From assembly GCA_010015745.1 (NCBI GenBank), contig ML978173.1:1-64000 (forward strand): a stretch of DNA of 64,000 nt, in the 5' to 3' direction. Below, one piece after another: positions 1 to 11,356 of the stretch. Made by a program: the position numbers and the translations under genes. The stretch's first letter is position 1; each line of letters opens with the position of its first letter. The DNA is from Setomelanomma holmii (taxonomy: Eukaryota; Ascomycota; Dothideomycetes; Pleosporales; Phaeosphaeriaceae). Below the pieces are notes generated by a model. The model did not search any database. It saw only the letters and a program-made list of their open reading frames with translations, and had not been told where the DNA came from.

Positions 1-29
1 TACTCACTGTTGACGACGCTCCTTGGGTG

Positions 30-465
30 TCTAGAACTCTAAGCAATACCCTAGAATTCAGGTCACAATTGAAGCTAATTTAAGAGAGAATTTAGAGGCA
101 TCCAGATAGCTCGCCTACCTCAATCATTAACTCTCTCAAACAGCTCACGAAGTGCGCTAAGATAATAGCGCATCTCTTAGTGTTAATGCGCAACTAAGTT
201 AAGGAGCTTTAAGCAGCTAACGAGGCTGCCTCACGCTGTAAAGCATGCAAGATAAAGCGTACACAGGTAGAGGGAACTCTTACAGCTAAAGAGCGCGTGC
301 GATTAACTACCTTGAAAGAGTTTGCAGCGCGTAGTAATAGAAAGAAGGCGAAGAAGAGAGCGCGCGCTAAGAGTAGTGAGCTAACTCAAAGGCGCTGTGG
401 ACGCTGCAGCGAGGCTAGGCACAACTCGCGCATATGTAAACAAGTAGAAGAGATACTCTCTAATT
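30..465 (+). pseudogene. Degraded pogo-like transposase, C-terminal part
   Basis: Conceptual translation with several stop codons reads like the C-terminal tail of fungal pogo/Fot-type DDE transposases: a segment with SPTSIINSLKQL, a basic stretch (KKAKKRARAKSS) and a terminal zinc knuckle of the form RRCGRCSEARHNSRICK near 400-440. Most stops are TAA/TAG where CAA/CAG or TGG would be expected, as RIP makes. The 5' part lies outside the window. A better preserved copy of the same tail lies at about 7.86-8.31 kb in the same orientation. Confidence 0.7.
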
Positions 466-479
466 AATTTAAGCTACTA

Positions 480-1621
480 TGCAGCACTGTAGAGTACTGT
501 TAAGTACCGTTGCGTTGCATTATCTACTGTGTAGGACAGTAGATTTTGGTAGAGTCTTAGCGGAGTGACTAACTCACCTGTGTAACTAACTTAAACTAAC
601 TTACCCGTAGAGTACGTTAACCTATTAAGCTGCTCAAAAAGTCTTAGCACAACTAACATACGTTACATATCTTTATTTTTGCTGCTATTAAACAAGAAGC
701 TAGCGTACGTTGTGCTCGTATTAGATTTAGAAGATACCCCTGTATTCTTTCTACACGTTTGCGCGTTGTGCCTAGTTGCGCTACAGTTTCTATACCGCCA
801 TAGAGCTAGTTAGGCTCTTTCTTAATTACTACTACTACAAGTCTTCTTTAATCGCTGAGGCGCTATAGACGTCTTAGCAGCTACCTGCACTACTGCAGTT
901 CTATACTCTATAGTACTACCTTACTAAACCTACTTTTTTTTACGCGATTTTCTTTTAGTTATTACTGCTAATTACTCTTTAAGCTCAGAAATCCGGGCTA
1001 CTTAAAGCGTGTATTAGTGCAGCGTTAGTTCACTACATTTTATAAGCTAAGAGAAGCTAGCCTAAGCTGTAACAGTCGATCGAGTAAAAGAGTTGCTTAC
1101 TAGCCTTCATTGAGATCTAAACTCGTAGGTATTGCTTAGAGTCTTTGACTGCTATAGCGTCTTCTGTAGTAGAGGTGCTAGTAGAGTACGCAGCTGTACT
1201 TCAAGACAATCTAACACTACCTGCGCGTTAATAGAGACTAGCTCTACTGCCTTAAAGGCCTTTCAATAGTTCTTTTATATAAGCACGTTAAAAAAGGCGT
1301 CTTTAAAAGCTAGTAGAAAGCGTTCTTTTTAATATAGAAGACGCGTTAGTGTGCTAAGTTCTAGACATGTTAAGAGTAGTTGCGCTTTAATAGCGAGAAG
1401 CAGACAACGTCAAGAGACTAGAGAATGTGCGACGAGTAAGGTAGCACGCAGTTTAATGCAGTAGTTCTTGAAATTCTAGTTAAGATAGTGTGCCAGTGTA
1501 CGGAGTGCAGTAGTGCTTTCTTAGTTAAATAGGAGCAGGAGCTGGAAGGATAAGCTCCTCATGCTTGCTCACAGGGAGCTCTCATCACAAACAACACGAA
1601 AAACCATAAAAAAAAGAGAGG
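480..1621. other. AT-rich decayed repeat DNA, no gene seen
   Basis: No open reading frame of useful length on either strand. The sequence is rich in TAG/TAA and TA dinucleotides like the neighbouring transposon relics, so it is probably further RIP-mutated repeat material, but I recognise no family in it. Confidence 0.5.
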
Positions 1622-1714
1622 TAGACACAGATAGCCAAACACGATGTTCTCCTCATACTCGCCTCCAGCCATGAAGTGGAAAAAAGGGTTCTGACACCTC
1701 GAGTTACAGCTCAA
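1622..1714 (+). repeat. 93-bp direct repeat, left copy
   Basis: Begins TAGACACAGATAGCC and ends GAGTTACAGCTCAA. It recurs at 8453-8545 in the same orientation with only a few mismatches. The pair brackets the Ty3/gypsy coding remains and a pogo fragment, so it may be what is left of (or the conserved end of) a long terminal repeat. Flanking sequence beyond the 93 bp does not match, so full LTRs cannot be shown. Confidence 0.7.
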
Positions 1715-2448
1715 AAATAGCAATGCCTAAGGGGCCTATTGCTAACTTCATAGTATATACGAGAACAGCATGTGCTTACATTGCGACAGACTTGTCTCCA
1801 GCTCTCCAATCTACACACTATACACCAACTTCGTAGTGTATAGCAACGCATGCGTTCTAGCGCACCAGATGCATACTATTAAGCTTAGCTATCTCTTCTT
1901 CTGCGGACTTCTGGCCAAGGACAAGGAGCTCATTCTCCTCAACATGCCGGATGGACCAGACAGAGATGCTGTGGACACATACCGTTTGGACGAGATCTAC
2001 GCGTACGTCAGACACTTATACCGCCAGCGAGAAGGACTTCGTCATACCAGACTAGTCAAAGATATAGAGGATACTCGTTAAGCCTAGGACTTGGTGCGAG
2101 AGACACGACAAGTAAAGCCAGATGCGATCAGATCAGCAGTCAAGGAACTCACACCGGATCAGCGTTCTAAGCAGAAGAACACTATTCCCCCACAGGTAGA
2201 TCCAGTAGTCTAGGACGTTATTAAGGCTATAGGTGGTGTGAAGATCACCTATGTGAAGGCGCGCGCATTCATAGAGCATCCTGAACTAGGACTACTGCTT
2301 CGTCCTCCACACAGCTATGCGTACTTTATAGCCAATGCTGTAGAAACCGATGATCAGAAGTACGGTCAATCCTAGACTAGAAACGATGGGAGCTACCTCT
2401 CGCACCAGCCACCAGATTTAGATCCTACCTAATTGTGGGGCTATCAGG

Positions 2449-2667
2449 GTGAATCGGCGTAAGTACAGGAACACATGCAACATGTGTAATGAACCAGGAC
2501 ACATCGTTAGATATTGCGAGCAGTACAACTACCTAATCACTATAGGGTGGATCAGTTTCACCTTCAACCCTGAAGGCAACCCTAAGAAAACTTACTACTA
2601 CAGCCTGAGACATAAGGTCTTAGGAACAATACAAGGACTAATCCTGTCTACCTTACAGCTGGATTAG
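2449..2667 (+). pseudogene. Gag zinc-knuckle fragment of the gypsy element
   Basis: A 72-residue open stretch contains CNMCNEPGHIVRYC, a perfect C-X2-C-X4-H-X4-C retroviral-type zinc knuckle, which binds the element's RNA in the capsid. It is a remnant inside the dead element and not a host gene. Confidence 0.75.
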
Positions 2668-3842
2668 TTAAAAAGCAAGAGTAGGGACTTTTACGAGGTC
2701 ACAGATGACATGCTTAATTTAGCAGCATCTACAGTTAGACCTGAGAAGTTTAATAGAATTAACAGCAGGTCAAGAATGGTATCCAGAAGGCTGAGTGGCC
2801 AACTGGCCAATACAAACACCTTGACCACCAGCCTCCAGCGAAAAGAGGAAATGAGTCCTATGCAGGATCTAAGTTAATTCTGAACTCAACAACTACTTAG
2901 AGACGACGCCTATGCAGAAATCTTGAGCCTGGACCTGGTAGATCACTGAGATATCATCTTAAGTCTAGCGCCTTCAGAAATTCAAGAGGGATCAGTTCTG
3001 TCAGCAACGCAGTTGCAATCAGCTAAGGAACATCATGCTCTAGACTAAGTGCGCAATGCGCAAGTGCAGAGGAAGCTGTCAAAGAAGTGTTAGTAAACTT
3101 CCAGTCGCCTAGGCAGCGAGTAGCTGAGGATAGCGACACATACCACGACCAGAACCGTTCCAGAACCACAGACCACAGTGTGGGACGAGGATAGCCGTCG
3201 GATACTCAGGAAATGGACAAATTCGATGTCCCCTAGCTAAGCTAAGCTTATGGCCACCTGTTCTTAGTGATTAAACCTCCGGAATTACCAGGCCAGAGCT
3301 TCAGACACTTGTCAGCGGACCTAGATTATCTGCAACTACTAAGGAAGAAGAAGAGCCAAGTGGTGGCTGCAGATGAAGAAGAGCTCAGAACAATAGTTGC
3401 AGCCTACCTGAATAAGCTCCCCACTGCCATGCTCGGGCAGGAAGTTCGTAGAGTGACCATTAGAGACTTGCTATCGCAGGACAACGTGCGTCAGCAGCTG
3501 GTCAATCTCCTCAAAGAAGAGGAGGAACAGCATACACAAGATGTGCAACCTGTTGCAGAAGTAAATGTGCTAGAGGCTAGAGAGAGGAAATCGCGCTAAT
3601 TAGAAGGCGTTAGGTTTTCCTTAGCAAAACCTGAAATTGTCTTATTAGCTCCCGCCGCCTAGAGTAGGTCTAGCTAACCAACTACCAAAACAAGCCTCAC
3701 AAAGCCAAAACACAGCCAGGTGCTTTATGCTAGGACTCAAGTAAAGCACAGAGCAACTAGAAACTTCAATACGTTCGCAGAAGATCAAGATTTAGTGACT
3801 AGGAAGCAAGCCAGTATCACCCACAGAGCCTGAGGCACAGCG

Positions 3843-4097
3843 TTGATGCAAGGGGATCTTCCAACATGCTGGGTCTCAGTAGGAACAAGTTCAGTCAAGT
3901 GTCTCATCAACACAGGGGCACAGATGAACCTGCTAAGGTTGAGTGCAGCTAATGCGCTTAAGATTGCGAACGAACAAGCTGATCCTAATAATGTTAAAGG
4001 GGTAGTGATAGCAAATAGAAGTCTTAATCTATTCGTCAGCATAGCCTGGGACATACCTATCAAGATTAGACCAGTCACTACTAAGACGCACTTCTGA
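3843..4097 (+). pseudogene. Retropepsin fragment of the gypsy element
   Basis: The stretch reads as a retroviral-type aspartic protease, with a strand leading into INTGAQMNLL where an active enzyme has D-T/S-G. The catalytic Asp codon GAC appears as AAC, a single G-to-A change consistent with RIP on the opposite strand. Function is therefore lost. Confidence 0.7.
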
Positions 4098-5179
4098 ATT
4101 GTGGCCAACCTTACTAGATCCGTGATCCTTAGTTTGCTGTAGTGTGCATTAACCAGAATAGCCCTTCAGTACAATGTGTTTAGCAGAGTGACCTGCTACA
4201 TCCTATCAAACAACGGCTCTAGGAATACAGTATTCATCGCGTCAGATCCCATCCTGATGAATCCAGCACACGCTACTCTAGCGCCTGAGGAATTAGAGTC
4301 AGAAAACGAGTAACAGATGTTCCTATAGGGAGTGAGCACCTGTCATCTTCAGTATCTCTAACTGTGTGCTGCTTAGCATTACAGCGCAGACCACACGCTA
4401 AGTACTTAAGGGAAACTGCCTTTGTAGACAAAGCGCAAGGATTTAAAGAATACTTACTAATCTTCCTAAGGGAAGACTAGAGACGATTTAAGGCTTAGAG
4501 TGAGCAAGTTATAAACTACAACGTGGCAGCAACAGTCGAATATAATCCTATACAGCAAGTTAATAAGCATGTTAGTGAGGAACTAGATACTCAAGAAACA
4601 GTCCCTTAGCACACAATTATGTGTGAGTTGAATTAGCAAGTGATCTGCAAGAAGACTCAGCATCAGCGACGCCAGCCTAGCAATGTGCATACTTTACACA
4701 AGAGAGTGGCAGATAAAGTACAGCCTGTAGATACGCCTAGGGCTAATAAACTGATAGAGTTTGGAAGAGAAGACTAGAAGCAACTAGCAAAGGATAGGCA
4801 GTTGCTTGCCTTAAGTCTTTAACCCCCAGATCTTGGTCTATGCGGCCACCTCTTTGAGAAATGATACGCTCTGTTCCTGCAAGGAACACAGCTGACACTA
4901 GAACGACTGTCTGAAACGGTGTTTAGAGAAGGCCTCTGACTATCAGAGGTCAAGGTCTTTAAGCAAATGCTGTTCTATTAAGAAGCAGCCCTAGCCTTCC
5001 ACTTCTAGCAAGCAGGCCAGATTTCCAGGGACGTGCGGCTTCCGTACTGCATACGAACAATCCCTCACAAGGCATAGCAAGCGAGGGTTTTCCTAATACC
5101 TAAGGCCTTAGAAGAAGAAGTAGTTCACATAATCAACGAACGTTTAGACTGAGGAACGTTAGAGAGATGTGACAGCTAG

Positions 5180-6400
5180 TACTAGAATCTATAGCACTTG
5201 GTGAAGAAGAAGGACAGCAAACATCGCATGGTTGAGAATGCTCAGCTCATAAATGCGGTCACTGAGTGAGGTGCTAATTGCCCACCGACAGCAGACGAGT
5301 TTTCTGATAGATTCGCCGGCAGTCAGATCTGCACGTTGAGAGACCTGTTCTCAGGATACGACCAGATCACGCTACATCCTGAGAGTCGCGACATGACAGC
5401 TATGGCGACCCTAGTAGGACTGGTGCGAGCATGCACCCTAGTACAAGGAGCAACCAACTCAGTAGCAGTATTCTAGCGTACAACAACCAAGATCCTAAAA
5501 GACCACTAGCCTTACACACTTCTGTTTGTTGATAATATCGCTTGCAGCAGACTAAAGACAGATTATAGGAATAAAGAGTTACTACCAGAGATTTGACGCT
5601 TTGTGCTTAAGCACATCATCTAACTTGACGGAGTGTTAGCAGATGTTAAGAGAGCTAGTGCCACAACATCAGGAAAGAAATGCTATTAGGGCATAGACAG
5701 ATTAGTGATTATTAGCTATGAGGTCTCAGCTCGTAGCAGACAACCATACATCGGCAAATCGGAAAAGATCAAAGTTTGGCCTCTATGCCGGAACGTTAGA
5801 GAAGTATGAGGATTTGTGGGCATATACGTGTACTACCACATGTAGGTGGAAGGCTTCGCCATTTATGCAAAACCACTATTCTATCTACTGAGACTTGATG
5901 TAGAATAGACATAGGGACTAGCATAATAGCAAGCTATGGAGCATTTGAAGCACAGCATCACTTCAGCACCTGCGCTCATAACTCTAGACTACAAGCATGG
6001 TAGCATGCTTTTCGTAGCTGTAAATGCAAGCAAAGAAGGTGGAGGTGCAGTCCTTAAGCAGATTAGCCTAGACAGGAAGCGTCACCTGTGTTGATTCGAA
6101 AGCACTCTCTAGTCTGCAGCAGAATCTAATTAGCACTCTACTAAGTTAGAGATGAAAGCAGTTGTGTGGGCGCTTAAGAAGTTTTCGCTCTGGCTATATA
6201 GACGCCACTCTACTATCAAAACTGATGCTTAGACCCTTATCTACCAACTTAACAGGTCCTTAGCAGAAATACCTGGTGCAGTAGTTAGCTAATGGCTAGC
6301 AGCTATCCTAGCCTGGGATTTCAACATCAAGCATGTTCCTAGAAAACGCAACGTAGTTGCAGATGGCCTCTTAAGATATCTGAAACCTGAGGGATAGACA
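5180..6400 (+). pseudogene. Reverse transcriptase and RNase H fragments of the gypsy element
   Basis: Around 5280-5560 the translation shows the fungal gypsy RT signature LRDLFSGYDQITLHPESRD, then GATNSVA and TLLFVDNI, where the active site should read F/Y-x-D-D. The second Asp is now Asn. At about 5990-6380 an RNase H domain follows, with LFVAVNASKEGGGAVL and TKLEMKAVVWALKKF, then the tail HVPRKRNVVADGLLR. Numerous stops interrupt both domains. Confidence 0.78.
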
Positions 6401-6599
6401 GCACCTAAGTAGGCAGAAGAAGACATCGAGGATTTCGTTGACGCTCTGATAGCTAATGTGGAGCATAAGACTAATGTTGAGAAAGAACGTGTACTAAGAG
6501 CTGAATCTTCTCAAGAATCAGAAGACTACGCTCGTTTCCTAACCTCGTACAAGGCTCTGAAGATGCCTAGGAAAGCACTTAGATCCTGGAAAAAGCGAG

Positions 6600-7745
6600 C
6601 TATAAACTTCTTCATCTAGAACAGGTATCTATTTAAGAAGATTTTCTAGAACATCGCAATTAGGAGGGTTGTATACGACCTAGATTTGAGAGCCGCTGCA
6701 GTATAGGAAATCCACCAAATGATAGGACATTGAGGAGTTAATAGAGTCTACGCTATGATGGCTCGGCGCTACTAGTGGGGAATTCTCTACTAGGACGTTC
6801 GACGAACCTTGAAAGCATGCCTAGATTGCTAGTTCTAGTCTACCAAACGAATGGTGGAGATAATAACCAACACCTACACTTTCGCCTTATAGGAATCCAT
6901 CGCCATTAATGTTGTATACATGCTGAGTTCATAAGGTAAGCAGTATCTAGTAATTAGAAGAGAATACCTAAGCAGATGGCTAGAAGCAAGAGCTATTGCA
7001 AACAACAAGTTAGTGACTATTGCGAAGTTCATATACGAAGAATTCCTGTGCAGGTGGAGCATGTTCTAGAGACTAGTAGTGGACGGAGGCCCTGACTTTG
7101 CTAAAGTAGTTAAGGTTCTCGCCACAGTCTACAAGATACAACGAGTGTAGACTTCTTCACATAATCTACAAGCAGCTAGGAAGATTAAGGGTAGTCATAA
7201 GCTAATTGTAAATGCGCTAGCAAAGCTACTAGGATCTTAGGTAGATAACCTCCTGACAGTCTTGATAGCAGACTAAATATCCATCCAGGAGTCCACAGGG
7301 TGTTCACCGTATCAACTGGTTACAGGCCAGAACCCCGTCCTACCTATTGAGATGGCACTCCCAACATGGCAGACGCTGCCATTTCGTCAAGTTCGGTCCT
7401 GAGAGCAATTACTAGCAGTAAGAGCGATGCAGCTAGATCTCTGAGATCAATTCGTTAAGGACGCAGTGTCCTAGATTGCAAGGACGAGAGCGTTAAAGAA
7501 GGAATACTAGGATGATTCTAAAGAGATACGACGCGATAAGCTTGAAACTAGCAACGTAGTCCTTCTCTAGAACTTAGTAAAGGAAATTGACATAAGCAGT
7601 GACGCGAAACTAGACTTAAGATAGCTTAGACTATATCGCATCTGTGAAGCGTAGCTATAAAAGGGCATATACAAGCTTGAAGACTTAGACAGATCTAAGT
7701 TTAAGAACACCTATCTAGGATGGAGGCTTAAAGCGTTCTAAGAAC
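6600..7745 (+). pseudogene. Integrase fragment of the gypsy element
   Basis: Translation with stops shows the zinc-binding H2C2 region (EIHQMIGH ... CLDC, about 6710-6835), the catalytic core with VVDGGPDF (about 7078-7100), and the C-terminal part with STGCSPYQLVTGQNPVLPIE followed by a basic tail. The order and spacing fit Ty3/gypsy integrases. It is non-functional because of stop codons. Confidence 0.75.
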
Positions 7746-7854
7746 AATCATCAGAAGACATTGCAGCAGAAGATTGAGGCATGATGAAGATGTGGGATCC
7801 TAAACAATAGAATCGAACCACGTCTTTTAACCACCACCTACAGAGTTTGACAAA

Positions 7855-8314
7855 TCCTAGGCAACAGACGTAGAGGAAGATATCAGCAGGTCAACCCGTA
7901 CGTGAGCTTGAGGCTCAATCAACGCTTATAAGTAATCGCGTTCAGAGGCATAAGAGCTCGTCACCTGCCTCAATTATTCAGGCAATTAGCCAGCTTAAGA
8001 AAGGAGCTGAAGTAGTGATGCTCTCAGCTAAGCTAATGCGCGAACAGATTACTGCTCTTGAGAAAGCTAATAAGGCGGCAACAAAGCGTAGGCAGCGTAA
8101 AAAGAAGCGCATACAGAAGCATGGAGTCTTGACAAAGGGAGCTGGAGAGGATATACTTGCTCAACGTGAGGCTGATCAGCAGATTGCTCGCGAAGAGCGT
8201 CAAGGAGGAGAGCTATCAGGTCTAAGCCGCCAGGCTCTTGCGCGCTGTAAGAAGTGTAGAGAGCCTAGGCATAACTCACGTACGTGCAAAATAGATACTT
8301 TAAATACTACTTAA
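7855..8314 (+). pseudogene. Pogo-like transposase, C-terminal fragment (better preserved copy)
   Basis: The last 99 codons (from 8015) are open and read as the C-terminus of a fungal pogo/Tigger transposase: LMREQITALEKANKAA, a basic run (TKRRQRKKKRIQKHG), LTKGAGEDILAQREADQQIA, and a terminal zinc knuckle CKKCREPRHNSRTC. Catalytic domains are absent upstream, where the gypsy integrase remains lie instead. It matches the relic at 30-465. The open frame is an accident of weaker decay. Confidence 0.75.
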
Positions 8315-8387
8315 TTAATTATACTGATGTCAATACACTAGCTTATAACGTGGTTAAGTTGTACGCTCAAAGAGGTGCGCAAATTTG

Positions 8388-8441
8388 GTGGGGCTCGCAA
8401 CTCGCTTGGATTCGCAACTCGCTTGGATTCGCAACTCGCTT
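8388..8441. repeat. Short 17-bp tandem repeat
   Basis: The unit TTGGATTCGCAACTCGC is repeated about two and a half times (first partial copy GGCTCGCAACTCGC). It lies between the pogo fragment and the right 93-bp direct repeat. No function is evident. Confidence 0.75.
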
Positions 8442-8452
8442 ATAACCTACGT

Positions 8453-8545
8453 TAGACACAGATAGCCAAACACGATGTTCTCCTCATAATCGCCTCCAGC
8501 CATGAAGTGGGAAAAAGGGTTCCGACACCTCGAGTTACAGCTCAA
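8453..8545 (+). repeat. 93-bp direct repeat, right copy
   Basis: Same orientation and length as the copy at 1622-1714, with a few substitutions (for example CATAATCGCC against CATACTCGCC). It closes the block that holds the gypsy relic and may be an LTR remnant. Confidence 0.7.
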
Positions 8546-8689
8546 TAGCTCTTATAGCTATCTAAAATAAGCAACCTGTACCTCTCTACCTAGCGCGCCT
8601 TTGTATGCGCATTAAAGTGCTTCAACTACTGAAGACTAAGCGCATTGTTTGTCTAGCTATTCTTAGAGACTAAGAGTTTCTAGTTATAC

Positions 8690-9430
8690 AGTATATCTGT
8701 CTCCTCATTCTGCGCAGATATGTAGACGCGTTCTTTGTACATAATAAAGAGCAGAGTCGCATACCTAGCAGCGCAGATACTCTAGATAACTGCAACATAC
8801 TCGCGATCGCCTAGCTAGACAAGCTTAGGTTAAGCACGTCTCTCTGCACGTCTCTCTGCACGTCTCTCTGCATCTGTAACAACCTTTATTAAGCTAATAA
8901 CGCCTATCTAGAAGCTAGTTTCGTTGAAGTTGTAGACGTTGTTATAGACGCTGTACTTCGCTTTAGTCTCCTCTGCCAGCTTGAACCACGCGCCAATCAC
9001 CTTAGGATCTTCCTGCAGTAAGTATCCTCTACCTATCCTTTGCTTAATTGAATGCCATTTTGAGCTCAGTTGAGCGCGTTACAAAGCGCTCAGCCCAGTG
9101 CTTGTCTACAGGCTCTCCTCCACGCACACCTAGCAGTTTATTAGCTATATCTGCTACCTTGCACAACCAGGGCGCATACCCTTGCAAATTGAGGTTGAGG
9201 ATATATTAGATAATCGTTTACTCTTCAGTGCGCATGATCTTAAGGCGGTTTAGGATAGTATTAGCGCAGAAAGGCACTCCTCTAGCGCGTTGATCAAGAG
9301 TTTGGCGCTTGACGTTGAAGGCCTTAGTAGCAGCCTGGTGGCTTCAGAATTAGCTGGCTTGGAGGGCTTGGAGGGCAAGCTGAAGTCTCCGTTCATGTTC
9401 AAGTGATATCGCGTTAGGTGGTTGAGGCAT
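8690..9430 (-). pseudogene. Pogo-like transposase, N-terminal half, degraded
   Basis: On the reverse strand an ATG at 9430 opens MPQPPNAISLEHERRLQLA, the typical start of fungal pogo transposases, followed by a degraded helix-turn-helix (psq) region, a CENPB-type DNA-binding segment (GGEPVDKHWAERFVTRS, about 9060-9130), and the start of the DDE domain (NFNETSF near 8930, where the active motif is NFDETGF, then GVISLIKVVTDAERRA). Many stops occur. A 13-bp unit (CACGTCTCTCTGC) is repeated about three times at 8839-8872 inside it. Confidence 0.72.
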
Positions 9431-9677
9431 AAAGGATGTAGAGTAGATGGTAGGTGCTTGGCATGTTTTGGGCAGCTCGATGGTGGAATACGTTAACTCT
9501 AGCTACACTAGACCTAATTAAGCAATTTATTATTATCTAAAAAGCTCTAATTTATAGATTCTCTACTAATAAGAGATTACCTAAATAGGCCTAGTATTAG
9601 AGAAGTTATTAAGAAAAGACGATATCTAAGAATTTCTTGGCATTAGGTGTTCGACTCGCCCGTGAGGTACGTTACTG

Positions 9678-11303
9678 CTAGTAGAAACATATCGTACGTA
9701 TCTCGATGCTCTCTCGCATTGGTGCGTCCGGCTTGCTGGTAGGATCCTCGAAAGCAGTGTGGCCAACAAAGCGCGCTCTACTATCCGTCGCACTATCGAA
9801 TGTCTTCAAAAGAATGGCCTGGTCTGGATTCATACGTGGAAAATACCACCACTTGTGGTTCGGGGAAGGACTCATGACATAGTTCTCGCCAACGCGGTCC
9901 CGATAGTGCAAGAACAATTTGAAGAAGTCCTCATCGCGACATGACTGCACGTCACACATTGCGAGTGGTCGTTCTTCGACAACGTTCAGCGGCTTCCACA
10001 CATTGATGAACGCAACGCGACGGGAGAGAAGATCTTCGGCTTCCGCTCCAAGCAGTTGAGTGACACGCACAGGCCCAGATTCGTTGGTGTAATCGCAGTG
10101 TACGAGCATGACTGGGGTGCGTTGAGAGGTGTTTTTCTCGTCTGTAAGCTTTTTCCGTGCATTCCTCTCGCTGCGTATGGTGTGATCAAAGACTAAGACG
10201 CGCTTCGCGCCAGTGGTTGCTTTCAGCAATTCCATGACATCCGGGTAGAATCCGGACCGCACGACTTCATCATCGACCCAGTCGGTGTGCTTTGTGTGGA
10301 AGTCATGGACCGAGAATCCGTTCTTGTCAATGGTGAACTCCTTTGCCCTCGACCAGCCATCGGACACGGTGATTTCTACTGGCGCGTCGCCTGGAGCATG
10401 TATGTCCTTAGCTTTGTCGCTTTCGTAGAAGTATAGCTCAGTGGCCTGATCAACAGCTTTTGTGTAGTTGACCATGGTCCGAACAGAAGCTGGAGTACGT
10501 ACGTTAGGACGCAAAGCCTTGTCAACGGCGCCTTGCGTCTTCTTCCAGCTCTCCAATTGCTCGACACGTTCTGTCAACCAACGCTTGACGCTTGGGTAAC
10601 GATCCAGAGGTAATTTCTGGTCAGCGTGAAGATGCCTGTCAATGTGAGTAAGTGCGTCCTTAGTACATTGACATGATGCGTCGAAACTTACATAGGTGCA
10701 GCTACTGCAATGTCTGCAATGGTAACATGATCCCCCGTAAGCCACTTGTTCTTGCTGAGCCGAGCCTCGAGAATGTCCAATCCTCTTTGACACTTGGGTG
10801 CTTCGGCTTCGATGACCTTCTCGTCAGGCTCGCCTTTCATGAGAGGCTTTACGACATATTCGACCAGATAGACGTAGCACGTGGGAAACCACGAAGAAGC
10901 TTCCCACAGAAGCCATCTGTTGACGTCGGCCCGCTTCTTGGGATCCTTGGGATACATAGCATCGTTGCCTTCGGCAGCGTACATGAGAATAGCATTCTTG
11001 ATTGAATTAGCAGGTCGTCAACGAAGTCTACTACATTGCCTAAGCACTTGCCGACTCTGTCAGAGTAAGGTCGCCATCCGTCGCGGCTGGCACAGTTGCA
11101 TGAGGATTGATTTTAGTGAATTTGTCGCTCTTGTGCTCTCCAGTGAAGTAATTGATGTAGTTCTGGTTATAATCCGCCTTTAGTTCCTCGAGTCCGGCGA
11201 GGACTTTTCGGGAATTGACGGTACATGGATCGCCTGGAGAGAGTTATTAGTCGAAACATATCAAAGTAACAACAAGAATCATACAGTAAACTTGGATCGT
11301 CAT
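9678..11303 (-). CDS. Glutathione S-transferase fused to CmcJ/NvfI/AsaB-like oxygenase
   Basis: Four exons (11303-11285, 11233-11052, 10996-10692, 10635-9678) give 487 residues in one frame. The first about 200 residues are a complete GST: a thioredoxin fold starting MTIQVYCDPCTVNSRKVLAG with INPHATVPA and TESNAILMYAAE, then an alpha-helical domain with WLTGDHVTIADIAVAAPM and YPSVKRWL. The remainder is an oxygenase of the CmcJ/NvfI/AsaB (7-alpha-cephem-methoxylase P8, GA4-desaturase-like) family: VLVFDHTIRS, an H-x-D metal site (VHCDYTNESG), INVWKPL, LAMCD, and a distal His in SPNHKWWYFPRM. Fe/2-oxoglutarate-type chemistry on a secondary metabolite is inferred. Intron 2 is of GC-AG type (donor GCAAGT at 11051). 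It sits at the edge of the transposon block. Confidence 0.85.
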
Positions 11304-11356
11304 CTTCAAGATTTCTTCCTTGCTTGAGTACGTATATTGACCAGGATGGTGTGGAT

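Larger units (their letters stand above)
1715..7800 (+). mobile_element. RIP-degraded Ty3/gypsy retrotransposon, internal region
   Basis: Forward-strand fragments occur in the order gag (with CCHC knuckle), aspartic protease, reverse transcriptase, RNase H, integrase, the order of Ty3/gypsy (Metaviridae) elements. All frames carry many TAG/TAA stops, and catalytic aspartates are changed to asparagine (protease, reverse transcriptase), as G-to-A RIP transitions would do. The element is dead. Further gag-like open stretches lie at 1770-2081 and 3267-3599; the second is charged and Glu/Lys-rich. Confidence 0.88.

Noticed and set aside
2449..2667. Host gene for a small CCHC protein
   Set aside because: It lies in order between gag-like and protease remains of the gypsy element and is flanked by in-frame stops.
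8015..8314. A 99-residue host zinc-knuckle protein
   Set aside because: The sequence is the C-terminal tail of a pogo-type transposase, with a decayed sister copy at the left edge; there is no catalytic domain and no own promoter context.
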